Origin: an uncultured Pelagibacteraceae bacterium
Lineage (GTDB): Bacteria; Pseudomonadota; Alphaproteobacteria; Pelagibacterales; Pelagibacteraceae
Length of the DNA: 60,303 nt
Direction of reading: 5' to 3'
Assembly: GCA_902571055.1 (NCBI GenBank)
Contig: CACGAM010000003.1
Span: 66,070-126,372, forward strand
Of the stretch, positions 27,255 to 36,431 are shown one piece after another. Position 1 is the stretch's first letter, and each line of letters begins with the position of its first letter. The notes under the pieces were generated by a model. That model was given only the letters and a program-made list of their open reading frames with translations, was not told where the DNA came from and did not search any database. Made by a program: the position numbers and the translations under genes.

Positions 27255-28277
27255 ATGAATAATATTAATGTTTTAATTCTTGGTTCTAATGGTTACATTG
27301 GTTTAGAATTAGTTAAGCTTCTTTTAAATCATAGTAAAGTCAAGATCAAATATTTGTGCGGTTTCACAAGCGTAGGTAAAAACCTGTCAACATTTGATAA
27401 GTATTTTAAGAAATACAAGTTACCAAAAATATCTAAATTTAATAAAAAGTATTTAAATAAAATAGATATAGTTTTTAGCGCTTTACCAAATGGGGATGCA
27501 CAAAAAATTTCAAAATTTATGTCTGATAAACAAAAATTAATTGATTTATCCGGAGATTTTAGACTTTTAAATCATAACGATTACAGAAAATGGTACAAAA
27601 CTAAACACAAAGCACCAAAAAAAATTAGAGATAGTATTTATGCCCTTCCAGAAATCAAAGGCCCTAAAATAAAAAATTATAATATTATATCTTGTCCAGG
27701 ATGTTATCCTACTTCTGTGTTACTACCTCTAACACCCTTATTAAAAAAAAATTTAATTAGTAATAAAAATATTATAATAGATTCAAAATCTGGATATTCT
27801 GGAGGAGGCAGAGGTGTATTTAAAAAATACAAAAATATTAATTTACTAAACTCGATGAGTGTTTATGGAATTTCTAATCACAAACATAATGCTGAAATAC
27901 AACAGGAATTAAATTTAGTATCCAAAAGTAAAGTCGATTTTACTTTTACACCAAGTATTTCTCCAATGTTTAGGGGAATAATTACTAATATATATTTTGA
28001 TTTAAATAAGAAAATAAACCTATCAGTAATTTTTAACGAATTAAAAAGATTTTATAAGTTAAATAAGTTTATTAAAATTAAAAAAAAAAATACATTATTA
28101 AGTACAAATTCAGTCATAAACACAAACTTTTGTGAAATATCTGTTTGCAAATCAAAACAAAAAAATAAAGCTATTATAGTATGTGTTATTGATAATTTAA
28201 TTAAGGGTGGGGCAGGTCAAGCTGTTCAAAACTTGAATATATTATATAATTTTAAATCTTATGAAGGTTTTAAATGA
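27255..28277 (+). CDS. argC: N-acetyl-gamma-glutamyl-phosphate reductase
   Basis: The third enzyme of arginine synthesis, reducing N-acetylglutamyl phosphate to the semialdehyde. LGSNGYIGLELVKLL is the NADP-binding segment, and SCPGCYPTSVLLPLTPL carries the catalytic cysteine (second Cys of the CPGCYPT motif). SGYSGGGRG follows. The 340-residue length is normal. It overlaps the next small gene by four bases. Confidence 0.96.
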   Translation: MNNINVLILGSNGYIGLELVKLLLNHSKVKIKYLCGFTSVGKNLSTFDKYFKKYKLPKISKFNKKYLNKIDIVFSALPNGDAQKISKFMSDKQKLIDLSGDFRLLNHNDYRKWYKTKHKAPKKIRDSIYALPEIKGPKIKNYNIISCPGCYPTSVLLPLTPLLKKNLISNKNIIIDSKSGYSGGGRGVFKKYKNINLLNSMSVYGISNHKHNAEIQQELNLVSKSKVDFTFTPSISPMFRGIITNIYFDLNKKINLSVIFNELKRFYKLNKFIKIKKKNTLLSTNSVINTNFCEISVCKSKQKNKAIIVCVIDNLIKGGAGQAVQNLNILYNFKSYEGFK

Positions 28278-28486
28278 TTAAAGTAGTTTACTATTTTTTT
28301 TTATTTTTAATAATTGTTAATTGCTCAATTGATTATTCATCTAATATATTTCGTCAAAAAACAAAAAAAAACGTAATGTCAAATGTCAGTAATTTAAGTG
28401 TTTCAGCAAATGATAGTTTTAAAGAATATAAAAATAAGCTTTTAAATTACTCAAAAAATAATAAATTTCCTAACATAAATAAATGA
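28274..28486 (+). CDS. Small putative lipoprotein, unknown function
   Basis: A 70-residue protein. A hydrophobic N-terminal signal (VVYYFFLFLIIVNC) ends in a lipobox-like IVNC with Cys17. The remaining 53 residues are polar, rich in Ser/Asn/Lys, and have no recognised fold. It overlaps argC by four bases at its start and hom by four bases at its end, so it appears to be translated as part of one transcript. I do not recognise the family. It is probably a real gene because the overlaps are tight and the lipobox is clean. Confidence 0.65.
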   Translation: MIKVVYYFFLFLIIVNCSIDYSSNIFRQKTKKNVMSNVSNLSVSANDSFKEYKNKLLNYSKNNKFPNINK

Positions 28487-29769
28487 AAAAAATAAATATA
28501 GCAGTAGTAGGATTGGGGCAAATTGGAAATTATCTTCTTCACGAACTTAATTCCAAAAAAAGGGATATTGAACTTAAAACTGGTAAACAAATTAATGTTG
28601 TTGCGATATCAGCTAAAAATATAAAAAAAAAAAGAAAGTATAAAATTAATAAAAAATTATTTTTTAAAAACCCTTTAGATATATTTAAATTTAAAAAAAT
28701 TGATATTTTGTTCGAGTCTATTGGTTTGTCAGGAGGTGTCTCTAAAAAAGTTGTCGAAAAAGCTATAAAAAATAAAGTTCACGTTATAACACCTAATAAA
28801 GCATTAATTGCAAAACATGGTGATTATTTATCAAAATTAGCCGAAAAACATAAGGTGAATTTAGAATTTGAAGCATCTGTTGCAGGGGGCATTCCTATAC
28901 TTAGAACTATAAAAGAAGGTTTAGCTACAAATAAGATATTTAAAGTTTATGGAATACTCAACGGAACATGCAACTATATTCTTTCTCAAATGGAAAAATC
29001 AAATAATCAATTTAAAGACGTTTTAAAAAAAGCTCAAAAATTAGGTTATGCTGAGCCAGGCAATCCTAAACTTGATCTTAATGGTTATGATGCTTTTGCT
29101 AAAGTAAGAATATTATCTGCGTTATCTTTTAATAACAAAATTTCAAAAAAAAAATGTCTAATGGAAGGGATTGAAAATATTTCTCTCAAAGATGTAGAAA
29201 TATCAAATAAATTAAATTTTAGAATTAAGTTGTTAGGTATATCAGAAATTGTAGATGGTAAATTGTTTGAAAGAGTACATCCGTGTTTAGTTAATAAAGA
29301 TTCTTATATAGGTAACGTTAATGGTGTTATGAACGCTGTTATTACTGAAGGTGAACCCGTTGGAGAAAGTGTATTGCAAGGTGAGGGCGCTGGACCAGGC
29401 CCGACATCATCAGCACTTATGTCAGATTTGTTGTCAATATTAAGAGGCAATATTAAGTTTCCTTTTGGAATTCCAAATATTAAAAGAAAATCAATTAAAG
29501 TGTTCAATTATGATAATTATATTAATTCTTTGTATTTAAGATTTGAAGTCAAGGATAAACCTGGTGTATTAGCGCAAATTACAAATCGTTTAGCCTTAAA
29601 AAATATATCTGTAGAAAGACTAATACAAATTCCAAATTATAAAAATAAAACTGCTTCTATTGTTATAATTACTCATAAATCCAAAGAATTAGATGCTCAA
29701 CATTGTATAAGTGCAATTTCTAAAAGTAAAAATATTCTAAAATATCCTACTTTAATTAGATTACTTTAA
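28483..29769 (+). CDS. hom: Homoserine dehydrogenase
   Basis: A 428-residue enzyme that reduces aspartate semialdehyde to homoserine for threonine and methionine. VVGLGQIGNYLLHEL is the NAD(P)-binding motif, although the Gly-rich loop is slightly altered. TPNKALIAKHGDYLSKLAE, FEASVAGGIPILRTIKEG and LNGTCNYILSQMEK are family signatures. A C-terminal ACT domain (about 345-428, RFEVKDKPGVLAQITNRLA) suggests feedback regulation. Its product feeds the homoserine branch used by metY nearby. Confidence 0.97.
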   Translation: MKKINIAVVGLGQIGNYLLHELNSKKRDIELKTGKQINVVAISAKNIKKKRKYKINKKLFFKNPLDIFKFKKIDILFESIGLSGGVSKKVVEKAIKNKVHVITPNKALIAKHGDYLSKLAEKHKVNLEFEASVAGGIPILRTIKEGLATNKIFKVYGILNGTCNYILSQMEKSNNQFKDVLKKAQKLGYAEPGNPKLDLNGYDAFAKVRILSALSFNNKISKKKCLMEGIENISLKDVEISNKLNFRIKLLGISEIVDGKLFERVHPCLVNKDSYIGNVNGVMNAVITEGEPVGESVLQGEGAGPGPTSSALMSDLLSILRGNIKFPFGIPNIKRKSIKVFNYDNYINSLYLRFEVKDKPGVLAQITNRLALKNISVERLIQIPNYKNKTASIVIITHKSKELDAQHCISAISKSKNILKYPTLIRLL

Positions 29770-29771
29770 AA

Positions 29772-30671
29772 ATGGAAATATATTTCAAACTTTTTGAAGT
29801 TTTATTTCCAGTTTTTTTTGTTGTTGGTATTGGTTATTTTCTCGGAAAAAAAAACCCGAAACTAGACACTACATTTATAGCTAATTTTGGTGCTAATATA
29901 GGTTCACCTGCAATTGTTTTTTATTCTGTTGCAACAACTGGTCTTACATTTGAAATTTTTGTAAGTTATTTTCTATACTATTTTTTAGCTATTATTGGAT
30001 TTTCTATTGTAGGAATAATTTTTTTAAAATTTTTAAGAAAAGATATAATAATGGAACTTCCTCCATTTATATTACCTAATACTGGTAATATGGGACTGCC
30101 AATATGTTTATTCGCATACGGTACCCAAGGTCTTGGTATAGCTGGATCAATTGCCTCGATAATTATTTTATTTCACTTTACACTAGGTGTATTTTTAGCA
30201 AGCAAAAAATTTACTTTAGAGGTTATTATAAAAAGCCCTGCTTTTTATTCAATTATAATTTCAGTTATATTTATTTATTTTAAAATTGAGGTTCCAAATT
30301 TTATTGTTAATACAACAATGTTATTAACATATGCCACAATATTTTTAATTTTGATGTCTCTAGGTATAGCATTGACTAGGCTTAAAGTATTTTCATTTAA
30401 TAAAGCTTTAATTTCTTCTGTTGCAAGAGTCTTGATTGGTCCATTAATCGGTTTTTTTATAATTAAGTTTTTTAATTTAGAAGGTGTGGCAGCAGGTGTT
30501 TTATTAATTCAATGTTCTATGCCAAGTGCAATTTTAAATTACTTAGTTGGATCCATATATTCACCAAAAAGGATAGTAGATAATATTGCTAGTATGATCG
30601 TGGTAAGCACCTTATTATCTTTTATCACAGTACCAATAGTAGTATTTATAGCTTTAAAATATTTTATTTAA
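29772..30671 (+). CDS. AEC family transporter (auxin efflux carrier-like)
   Basis: A 299-residue membrane protein with about ten hydrophobic segments. PNTGNMGLPICLFAYG and the late MPSAILNYLVGSIYS match the membrane-transport (PF03547) family, which exports or imports small organic acids and other metabolites. It begins two bases after hom and shares one base with the next gene. The substrate is not evident from sequence. Confidence 0.87.
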   Translation: MEIYFKLFEVLFPVFFVVGIGYFLGKKNPKLDTTFIANFGANIGSPAIVFYSVATTGLTFEIFVSYFLYYFLAIIGFSIVGIIFLKFLRKDIIMELPPFILPNTGNMGLPICLFAYGTQGLGIAGSIASIIILFHFTLGVFLASKKFTLEVIIKSPAFYSIIISVIFIYFKIEVPNFIVNTTMLLTYATIFLILMSLGIALTRLKVFSFNKALISSVARVLIGPLIGFFIIKFFNLEGVAAGVLLIQCSMPSAILNYLVGSIYSPKRIVDNIASMIVVSTLLSFITVPIVVFIALKYFI

Positions 30672-31447
30672 TGACTAATAAATTTACAATATTAGGCTCT
30701 GGAAGCTCGCTTGGTGTTCCAAGAATAGATGGTGATTTTGGCAAATGTAATCCTAATGACCAAAAAAATCATAGAACGAGATGTTGTGCTCATTTGAAGT
30801 TTAATGAAATTAGTATTTTAATTGACACATCCCCTGATTTAAGGTCTCAATTATTAAGAAACAAGATTAAAGATGTAGATTGTGTTTTATATACACATGC
30901 ACATGCTGATCAAACACATGGGATAAATGATCTTAGAGCTTTCTATATTAAGTATAGGAAAAGATTAAATGTTTATGCAGATAGATTAACGAAAAAACAT
31001 CTAATGTCATCATTTGGATATTGTTTTAAAAATAAACCTGGTTATCCCGCTATATTAAAAATGAATTTATTAAAAAAAAAAATATATTTTAAATCGAAAA
31101 AGAAAAATTTAATTATCGAACCAATAATCGCACAACATGGTTATATAGAAGCTGCTAGTTATTTAATAAATAAAAAAATATATTATGGAAGTGATGTAAG
31201 TAAAATTTATGACAAAGATATTAAAAAACTACATAAACTTGACTTTTTTATTATTGATTGTCTAAGATATGAATACCATCCATCCCATTATAATTTAGAG
31301 GAGGTATTAAGTTTAATTAAAATTATAAAACCAAAAAAAACAATTTTAACTAATTTACACAGTAGTGTCGATTATACTAAACTTAAAAAAATTTTACCAA
31401 AAAATGTAATACCAGCTTATGATGGAATGAAAATTTTATTCAATTAA
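30671..31447 (+). CDS. Metallo-beta-lactamase-fold hydrolase, PhnP/YycJ-like
   Basis: A 258-residue protein. ILGSGSSLGVPRIDGDFGKC at the start and the metal motif THAHADQTHGINDLRAF place it with the MBL-fold phosphodiesterases. RTRCCAHLKF and late His residues (AQHGY, NLHSS) supply further ligands. In alphaproteobacteria this family usually follows tatD; here tatD is about 13 kb away. The substrate is probably a cyclic or phosphodiester nucleotide, by analogy. It ends convergently over the glutathione peroxidase gene with a 12-base overlap. Confidence 0.83.
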   Translation: MTNKFTILGSGSSLGVPRIDGDFGKCNPNDQKNHRTRCCAHLKFNEISILIDTSPDLRSQLLRNKIKDVDCVLYTHAHADQTHGINDLRAFYIKYRKRLNVYADRLTKKHLMSSFGYCFKNKPGYPAILKMNLLKKKIYFKSKKKNLIIEPIIAQHGYIEAASYLINKKIYYGSDVSKIYDKDIKKLHKLDFFIIDCLRYEYHPSHYNLEEVLSLIKIIKPKKTILTNLHSSVDYTKLKKILPKNVIPAYDGMKILFN

Positions 31448-31987
31448 CATATTAATTTTTTTACGAAGCTTATTTGAATTAGGATTTGTAAGAGATGAAT
31501 AAGTATCTTCCACTTTACCATCTTTATTAATTAATATTTTATAAAAATTCCATTTAGGTATTGCTGATTTTCCATGATTTTCTTTTGCCCATTTATAAAT
31601 TTCATGAGCGTTATCACCTTTAACCTGGTAAATTGAAGTCATTGGAAAAGATATATTAAAATTTACTTCACAGAATTCTTTTATCTCTTTTTCATTGTCT
31701 TTTTCTTGATTAAATGAATTGGATGGAACTCCTATAACTACAAAATTTTTATCTTTATATTCATCCCATAATTTTTGTAGGTCTGAATATTGGTTTGTAA
31801 AACCACAATAGCTGGCTACATTAACCAATAAAATAACATTATTTTTATATTTACTTAAATTTATCATCTCACCACTAATTGATTTAATACTAAAATCATA
31901 AAATACTTTTTCGTATTTTGCATTTGAACTAGATGGAAAAAAAATCATAATAATAATAAAAAATATCTTGCAGTTTATTTTAAACAT
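31436..31987 (-). CDS. Glutathione peroxidase family protein, exported
   Basis: A 183-residue thiol peroxidase. A signal peptide occupies about residues 1-23 and ends SSSNA. The peroxidatic Cys61 lies in VNVASYCGFTNQY and is encoded by an ordinary Cys codon. GVPSNSFNQEKDNEKEIKEF and IPKWNFYKILINKDG provide the Gln and Trp/Asn of the catalytic tetrad. The export signal suggests a role against periplasmic or lipid peroxides. The stop of nhaA is at 31988, so the two are adjacent on the same strand. Confidence 0.92.
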   Translation of the reverse strand: MFKINCKIFFIIIMIFFPSSSNAKYEKVFYDFSIKSISGEMINLSKYKNNVILLVNVASYCGFTNQYSDLQKLWDEYKDKNFVVIGVPSNSFNQEKDNEKEIKEFCEVNFNISFPMTSIYQVKGDNAHEIYKWAKENHGKSAIPKWNFYKILINKDGKVEDTYSSLTNPNSNKLRKKINMLIE

Positions 31988-33163
31988 TTATTTTTTTTTT
32001 GAAGATAAATATAGCAAAACAAAACCCACAACAGTTGATAATAATGACCCACTTAATACCCCAATTTTAACACCATCCATATATTCCATATTATTGACAA
32101 ATGCTAAATTTCCAACAAATAAACTCATAGTAAAACCAATACCTGTCAAAACACCTACTGCATAAAAACTTACCCAATTAGAATTAGTTGGTAAAGTTGC
32201 AAGTCCAAATTTAATTGAAGCGTACGAAAAAACAAACACACCTAACTGTTTACCTACAAATAGTCCTAATAATATTCCTAATGGAACTGGTAACAATAAG
32301 GATGATAAACTTAAACCTTCTAATGAAACACCAGCGTTTGCAAAAGCAAAGAGGGGCATTATCATATAAGCCACATATGGACTAATTGCATGTTCAATTT
32401 TTACTAGCAAAGAGAAATCATGATCTTTTTTTCTATGCGGTATAACAGAAGCAAGAAGTACTCCTGCTATTGTTGCGTGAATTCCTGATTCATGAGTGAA
32501 AAACCAAAGGAATAATCCTAGAATAAGATACGGTGTAAACTTCTTAATAGAAAATTTATTAAGAACTAACAAAAGTATGAATGTTACTAACATTAACAAC
32601 AAATATTGTATATTCAAATCACCAGTATAAAAAAATGCAATAATAACAATCGCACCTAAATCATCTATGATAGCTAATGCAGTTAAAAATACTTTTAATG
32701 ATATAGGCACTCGTGACCCTAGTAATGATAGTATACCTATTGAAAATGCAATATCTGTTGCTGACGGAATAGCCCATCCATTTAAAGTATTTGGATTGCC
32801 TATATTTATGTAAATATATATTAGTGCAGGAATTAACATGCCTCCAACAGCACCTATAATTGGCAACATTGCCTGTTTCAAAGATGAAAGTTCACCTTGT
32901 AAAAATTCTCTTTTTATTTCTAATGTTACAAAAAAGAAAAATATCGCCATCAATGCATCATTAATCCAATGTAATACGCTTAGCTTTAATCCAAAATTAT
33001 TTATACCTATAAATAAATATTTATTTAAAGTTTCAAAATAATATACGGAAAGCTCAGAATTGCTTACAATTAAAGCAGCGATTGCGCTTATCAATAAAAG
33101 TATTCCACTTGCTGCTTCAAGTTTGAAAAACCATTTAAATGGTGATGAAATATAATTAATCAT
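31988..33163 (-). CDS. nhaA: Na+/H+ antiporter NhaA
   Basis: A 391-residue secondary antiporter with about twelve membrane segments. ALAIIDDLGAIVIIAFFYTGD contains the paired aspartates of the ion-binding site. FKWFFKLEAASGILLLISAI is the usual start region, and GIGFTMSLFVGNLAF a late-helix motif. The gene is one codon away from the zinc-ribbon membrane protein upstream. Sodium export fits a marine host; this is inference. Confidence 0.96.
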   Translation of the reverse strand: MINYISSPFKWFFKLEAASGILLLISAIAALIVSNSELSVYYFETLNKYLFIGINNFGLKLSVLHWINDALMAIFFFFVTLEIKREFLQGELSSLKQAMLPIIGAVGGMLIPALIYIYINIGNPNTLNGWAIPSATDIAFSIGILSLLGSRVPISLKVFLTALAIIDDLGAIVIIAFFYTGDLNIQYLLLMLVTFILLLVLNKFSIKKFTPYLILGLFLWFFTHESGIHATIAGVLLASVIPHRKKDHDFSLLVKIEHAISPYVAYMIMPLFAFANAGVSLEGLSLSSLLLPVPLGILLGLFVGKQLGVFVFSYASIKFGLATLPTNSNWVSFYAVGVLTGIGFTMSLFVGNLAFVNNMEYMDGVKIGVLSGSLLSTVVGFVLLYLSSKKK

Positions 33164-33164
33164 T

Positions 33165-33665
33165 TTAGCTTACTAAATCATAAAAAAATAAGAATAGATC
33201 TTTTAATGTTTCGTATAAATTATTCAATAAGAATTTTATATTCGGAAATAAGGGTATTAAGGCTTCTTTAAAGGTATCTAAAACTAATATTAAAGCAACC
33301 AATGATATTATTATAACTAATATTAATTTTACGTAGTTTGTTTTATTAATTTTAATGTTTTCGACATTTTTACTTATAGGTTTGGTTTCAACTTCGTCAT
33401 TTATCTCTGTATTTTTTTCTGGATTTAAATTATTATTATCTTTTTTAATAATTGTTTTCTCATTTTTTTTTTCTTTTATTTGGTTAGTATCGATTATATC
33501 ATTATTATATTTTTCGACAGAAACATCTTTATGAATGTCTTTAATTTCAGGTACAAAAAACCATTTTTTATTACATGATCCACATTGTAAATTTCTTCCT
33601 TCTTTAGGTATAAGGCTTGCATTAATTTTAAACTTCTTTTCACCACAAGGACAATTAATAATCAT
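33165..33665 (-). CDS. Zinc-ribbon domain membrane protein (MJ0042-type finger)
   Basis: A 166-residue protein. The N-terminal finger (1-42) has CPCGEKKF, then ALIPKEGRNLQCGSCNKKW, giving two Cys pairs with the spacing of the MJ0042/zinc_ribbon_5 family. A charged, low-complexity linker (about 43-108) leads to one membrane segment (about 110-130, LILVIIISLVALILVL). Similar proteins are common in alphaproteobacteria next to housekeeping genes and are without a firm function. Their one-membrane-span layout suggests a cytoplasmic finger. Confidence 0.75.
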   Translation of the reverse strand: MIINCPCGEKKFKINASLIPKEGRNLQCGSCNKKWFFVPEIKDIHKDVSVEKYNNDIIDTNQIKEKKNEKTIIKKDNNNLNPEKNTEINDEVETKPISKNVENIKINKTNYVKLILVIIISLVALILVLDTFKEALIPLFPNIKFLLNNLYETLKDLFLFFYDLVS

Positions 33666-33722
33666 AATTACGTTTATAACAGATTCTTTAAAAATTACGT
33701 TGTTTTTGCGACTGATTATGCA

Positions 33723-33750
33723 TTGAAATTAAGCATAACTGATGTATTAG
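33723..33750 (+). promoter_or_regulatory. Putative promoter of tRNA-Pro
   Basis: TTGAAA (33723-33728), a 16-base spacer and TATTAG (33745-33750) end nine bases before the mature tRNA. The position is as expected for a short-leader tRNA transcript. Confidence 0.45.
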
Positions 33751-33759
33751 TTATTTGCT

Positions 33760-33836
<77 letters not shown>

Positions 33837-33843
33837 CTTAATT

Positions 33844-34125
33844 ATGAAAAAAGCAAAAATATATAAACCTTCAAAAACAGCAATGCAATCAGGTTTAAAA
33901 AAATTTGATAAATGGTTACTTGAATTTATAACAAATGATACATCTATAAATCCTTTAATGGGTTGGGAAAGTTCAGACGACACATATTCGGAAATAAATT
34001 TAGAATTTTCATCAAAAGATTTAGCAATAGAATACGCTAAAAAAAATAAAATTGATTATGAGGTTATTGAACCCAAAAAAAGAACAGTTATTAAAAAATC
34101 TTATACTGATAATTTTTTAAAATAG
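33844..34125 (+). CDS. NADH-ubiquinone oxidoreductase subunit NDUFS4-like (ETC complex I accessory)
   Basis: A 93-residue protein from ATG 33844. AKIYKPSKTAMQSGLKKF, WLLEF, and PLMGWESSDDTYSEINLEF are the NDUFS4/18 kDa-subunit signature, followed by SKDLAIEYAKKNKIDYEV. In alphaproteobacteria and mitochondria this is an accessory complex I subunit that is encoded away from the main nuo operon. The upstream frame is open back through tRNA-Pro, but that extension is not coding. It precedes the SbmA-like gene by three bases. Confidence 0.9.
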   Translation: MKKAKIYKPSKTAMQSGLKKFDKWLLEFITNDTSINPLMGWESSDDTYSEINLEFSSKDLAIEYAKKNKIDYEVIEPKKRTVIKKSYTDNFLK

Positions 34126-34128
34126 AAA

Positions 34129-35124
34129 ATGTTTAGGTTTTTTACACAAGGTAAATGGTTATATTGGTCATGGGCAGGAAGTTTCATTATTCTTTTTTCA
34201 TTATGGTTTCAAGTTCAAATAGACGTTAAAATAAATAATTGGTTTGGTCAATTTTATGACATGATACAGAAAGCTTTAAGTGCTCCAAATTCAATTACTA
34301 TTGAAGAATATTGGGCTAGTTTGTTTTCCTTTATTACATTAGCAGCTATTTATGTTGGAGTTGCTGTAGTAGTTGGATTTTTTACATCACATTATCTATT
34401 TCGATGGAGAGCAGCAATGGTTGAATGGTATCATAGCGTTTACGATAGGGCTAGAAAAATAGAAGGTGCATCTCAAAGAGTTCAAGAAGATACAATTAAA
34501 TTCTCTAGAATAATGGAAACACTCGGCACAAGTTTAATAGAAGCAGTTATGTTGTTGATAGAATTTACTCCAATTTTATTTGGTCTTAGTATTGGTATAC
34601 CCATTTTCTTTTTTGGAGATTGGGAATATGGTCTAATTACTGGAGCCCTAATTTGGTCTATTGGAGGCACACTTTTTTTAGTTGGTTTAGGTATTATTTT
34701 AAGATTGGTTGGTGTTGAATACGATTTGCAAAAACAAGAGGCGGCTTATCGAAAAATATTAGTCATTGCAGAAGATGATGGAAATATAAGACCAAAGAGA
34801 TTAGACGAATTATTTGATGATGTTCGAAAAATTCATTTTTTGAGTTATATAAGATATCTATATTTTAATATTGGAAGAATTGCATATTTACAGGCTAATG
34901 TTTTATCAGCATATGTATTTTTAGCTCCAGCTATAGTTGCAGGTGTTGTAACTTTAGGAGTTATGCAACAAATTATTAGAGCATTTAGTAAAGTTGAGGG
35001 ATCTATGCAGTATATACTAAAAGCATGGCCTACTATCATTGAGCTTGCTAGTGTTTATAAAAGGTTAAGAGAATTCGAGTCTAAATTAGAGTTAGTTAAA
35101 CATGAGAAGAAAATCGCGGATTAA
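34129..35124 (+). CDS. SbmA/BacA-like peptide-uptake membrane protein
   Basis: A 331-residue inner-membrane protein. It has segments around WLYWSWAGSFIILFSLWFQV, AAIYVGVAVVVGFF and later hydrophobic helices. WRAAMVEWYHSVYDRARKIEGASQRVQEDT is the SbmA/BacA hallmark (in pieces: WRAAMVEWYHS, GASQRVQEDT). It lacks an ATP-binding domain, as do SbmA and BacA, which take up peptides with proton coupling. At 331 residues it is shorter than the roughly 400 of E. coli SbmA, mainly at the N terminus. The substrate here is unknown. Confidence 0.88.
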   Translation: MFRFFTQGKWLYWSWAGSFIILFSLWFQVQIDVKINNWFGQFYDMIQKALSAPNSITIEEYWASLFSFITLAAIYVGVAVVVGFFTSHYLFRWRAAMVEWYHSVYDRARKIEGASQRVQEDTIKFSRIMETLGTSLIEAVMLLIEFTPILFGLSIGIPIFFFGDWEYGLITGALIWSIGGTLFLVGLGIILRLVGVEYDLQKQEAAYRKILVIAEDDGNIRPKRLDELFDDVRKIHFLSYIRYLYFNIGRIAYLQANVLSAYVFLAPAIVAGVVTLGVMQQIIRAFSKVEGSMQYILKAWPTIIELASVYKRLREFESKLELVKHEKKIAD

Positions 35125-35127
35125 TAT

Positions 35128-36072
35128 ATGTCTTTAAACAAAAATATAATTAATAAATTTATAAATGTTACATCCTTAGCCGCAATAGCAACATATAAAT
35201 ATATTGGAAAAAAAAATAAGATAGCAGCTGATAAAGCTGCCGTTGATGTGATGAGAAGCGAAATAAATAAATTAAATATTGCAGCTAAAATTGTAATAGG
35301 AGAGGGTGAGTTGGATGATGCTCCAATGCTTTACACAGGTGAAAAATTGGGAACTGGCAATGGCCCTAGTTTGGATATAGCTGTGGATCCAGTTGAAGGA
35401 ACAAATTTTGTAGCAAATAATTTACCAGGAGGTTTATCAGTTATCGCTGTATCTGAAGAAAATAATTTATTTAATGCTCCAGAGACTTATATGGAAAAAA
35501 TTGCCACAAGTAATAATATACCTAAAGATGCAATTGATTTAGATTTTTCCGTTGAAAAAAATATAAAAAATTTATCTGATGCGACCGGTAAAAAAATTAA
35601 TAACTTAACAGTATGTTTATTGGACAGACCTAGACATAAAGATATTATTCAGAAATTGAACAAATTAGGTGTTAAAATTAAATTTATAACAGATGGTGAT
35701 GTTTCTGGAGCTCTATTAGTGACAAGTAAAAAATATGATGTTGATATATTTATTGGTGTCGGTGGAGGACCCGAAGGTGTTTTAGCAGCTGCTGCATTAG
35801 ATGCATTTAATTGCAATTTCCAAGGAAGATTTCTGTTTAAATCGGAAAAAGATATATTAGTTGCAAAAAAAATGGGAATTAAAGATTTAAACAAAAAATA
35901 TGACATAAAAGAAATAATTAAAGGAGAAAGTTTATTTTGTGCAACTGGAATAACAGATGGTGATTTAGTAAAAGGAGTTTTGCTACATCAAAATAAATTT
36001 TTTACAGAAACCTTAGTGACGCACAAAAATAACTCAATTAATATCGTTAAAAGCGAGATAGCAAATACTTGA
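35128..36072 (+). CDS. glpX: Class II fructose-1,6-bisphosphatase
   Basis: A 314-residue gluconeogenic phosphatase. IVIGEGELDDAPMLYTGE and AVDPVEGTNFVANNLPGG carry the metal and substrate residues of GlpX. KFITDGDVSGALLV and GVGGGPEGVLAAAAL are also standard. It starts three bases after the SbmA-like gene. SAR11-type metabolism leans on gluconeogenesis from organic acids; that comment is inference. Confidence 0.96.
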   Translation: MSLNKNIINKFINVTSLAAIATYKYIGKKNKIAADKAAVDVMRSEINKLNIAAKIVIGEGELDDAPMLYTGEKLGTGNGPSLDIAVDPVEGTNFVANNLPGGLSVIAVSEENNLFNAPETYMEKIATSNNIPKDAIDLDFSVEKNIKNLSDATGKKINNLTVCLLDRPRHKDIIQKLNKLGVKIKFITDGDVSGALLVTSKKYDVDIFIGVGGGPEGVLAAAALDAFNCNFQGRFLFKSEKDILVAKKMGIKDLNKKYDIKEIIKGESLFCATGITDGDLVKGVLLHQNKFFTETLVTHKNNSINIVKSEIANT

Positions 36073-36107
36073 TTATTAAATATATTTACAATAAAAGGTT
36101 TTTTTCT

Positions 36108-36182
36108 GGTCCCTTCGTCTATCGGTTAGGACACATGGTTTTCATCCATGAAAGAGGGGTTCGATTCCCCTAGGGACCGCCA
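36108..36182 (+). tRNA. tRNA-Glu (anticodon UUC)
   Basis: Acceptor GGTCCCT (36108-36114) pairs with AGGGACC (36172-36178), then G and an encoded CCA. The anticodon arm CATGG-TTTTCAT-CCATG gives TTC at 36141-36143. It forms the left border of the accessory segment. Such tRNA genes are common integration sites, but no duplicated tRNA 3' end was found near the recombinase. Confidence 0.97.
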
Positions 36183-36184
36183 CA

Positions 36185-36430
36185 ATGACATTTTATGTCT
36201 ATTTAATTTCCTCTAAAGACAAAAAAAGAACAATTTCATATGTTGGTTACACGAATGATATTAAAAAGAGGTTAAGATTACATAATAGCTCAAAAGGTGC
36301 TAAATTTACTAAAGGACGGATTTGGAAATTAAAATATTTCAAATCTTATAATTCAAAAAAAGATGCTATGAGAGAAGAATATAAACTAAAAAAGAATAGT
36401 AAATTAAGAAATATTTTAAAAAAGGACTAA
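36185..36430 (+). CDS. GIY-YIG nuclease superfamily protein (UPF0213-like)
   Basis: An 81-residue protein with the single GIY-YIG fold: FYVYLISS, then YVGYTNDIKKRLRLHN with the conserved Tyr-Val-Gly-x-Thr and Arg, and EEYKLKK with a Glu in helix 3. This resembles the small YhbQ/UPF0213 proteins rather than homing endonucleases. It starts three bases after the encoded CCA of tRNA-Glu. The next gene starts after one base. Its role is unknown; a nuclease activity is predicted from the fold only. Confidence 0.85.
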   Translation: MTFYVYLISSKDKKRTISYVGYTNDIKKRLRLHNSSKGAKFTKGRIWKLKYFKSYNSKKDAMREEYKLKKNSKLRNILKKD

Positions 36431-36431
36431 A

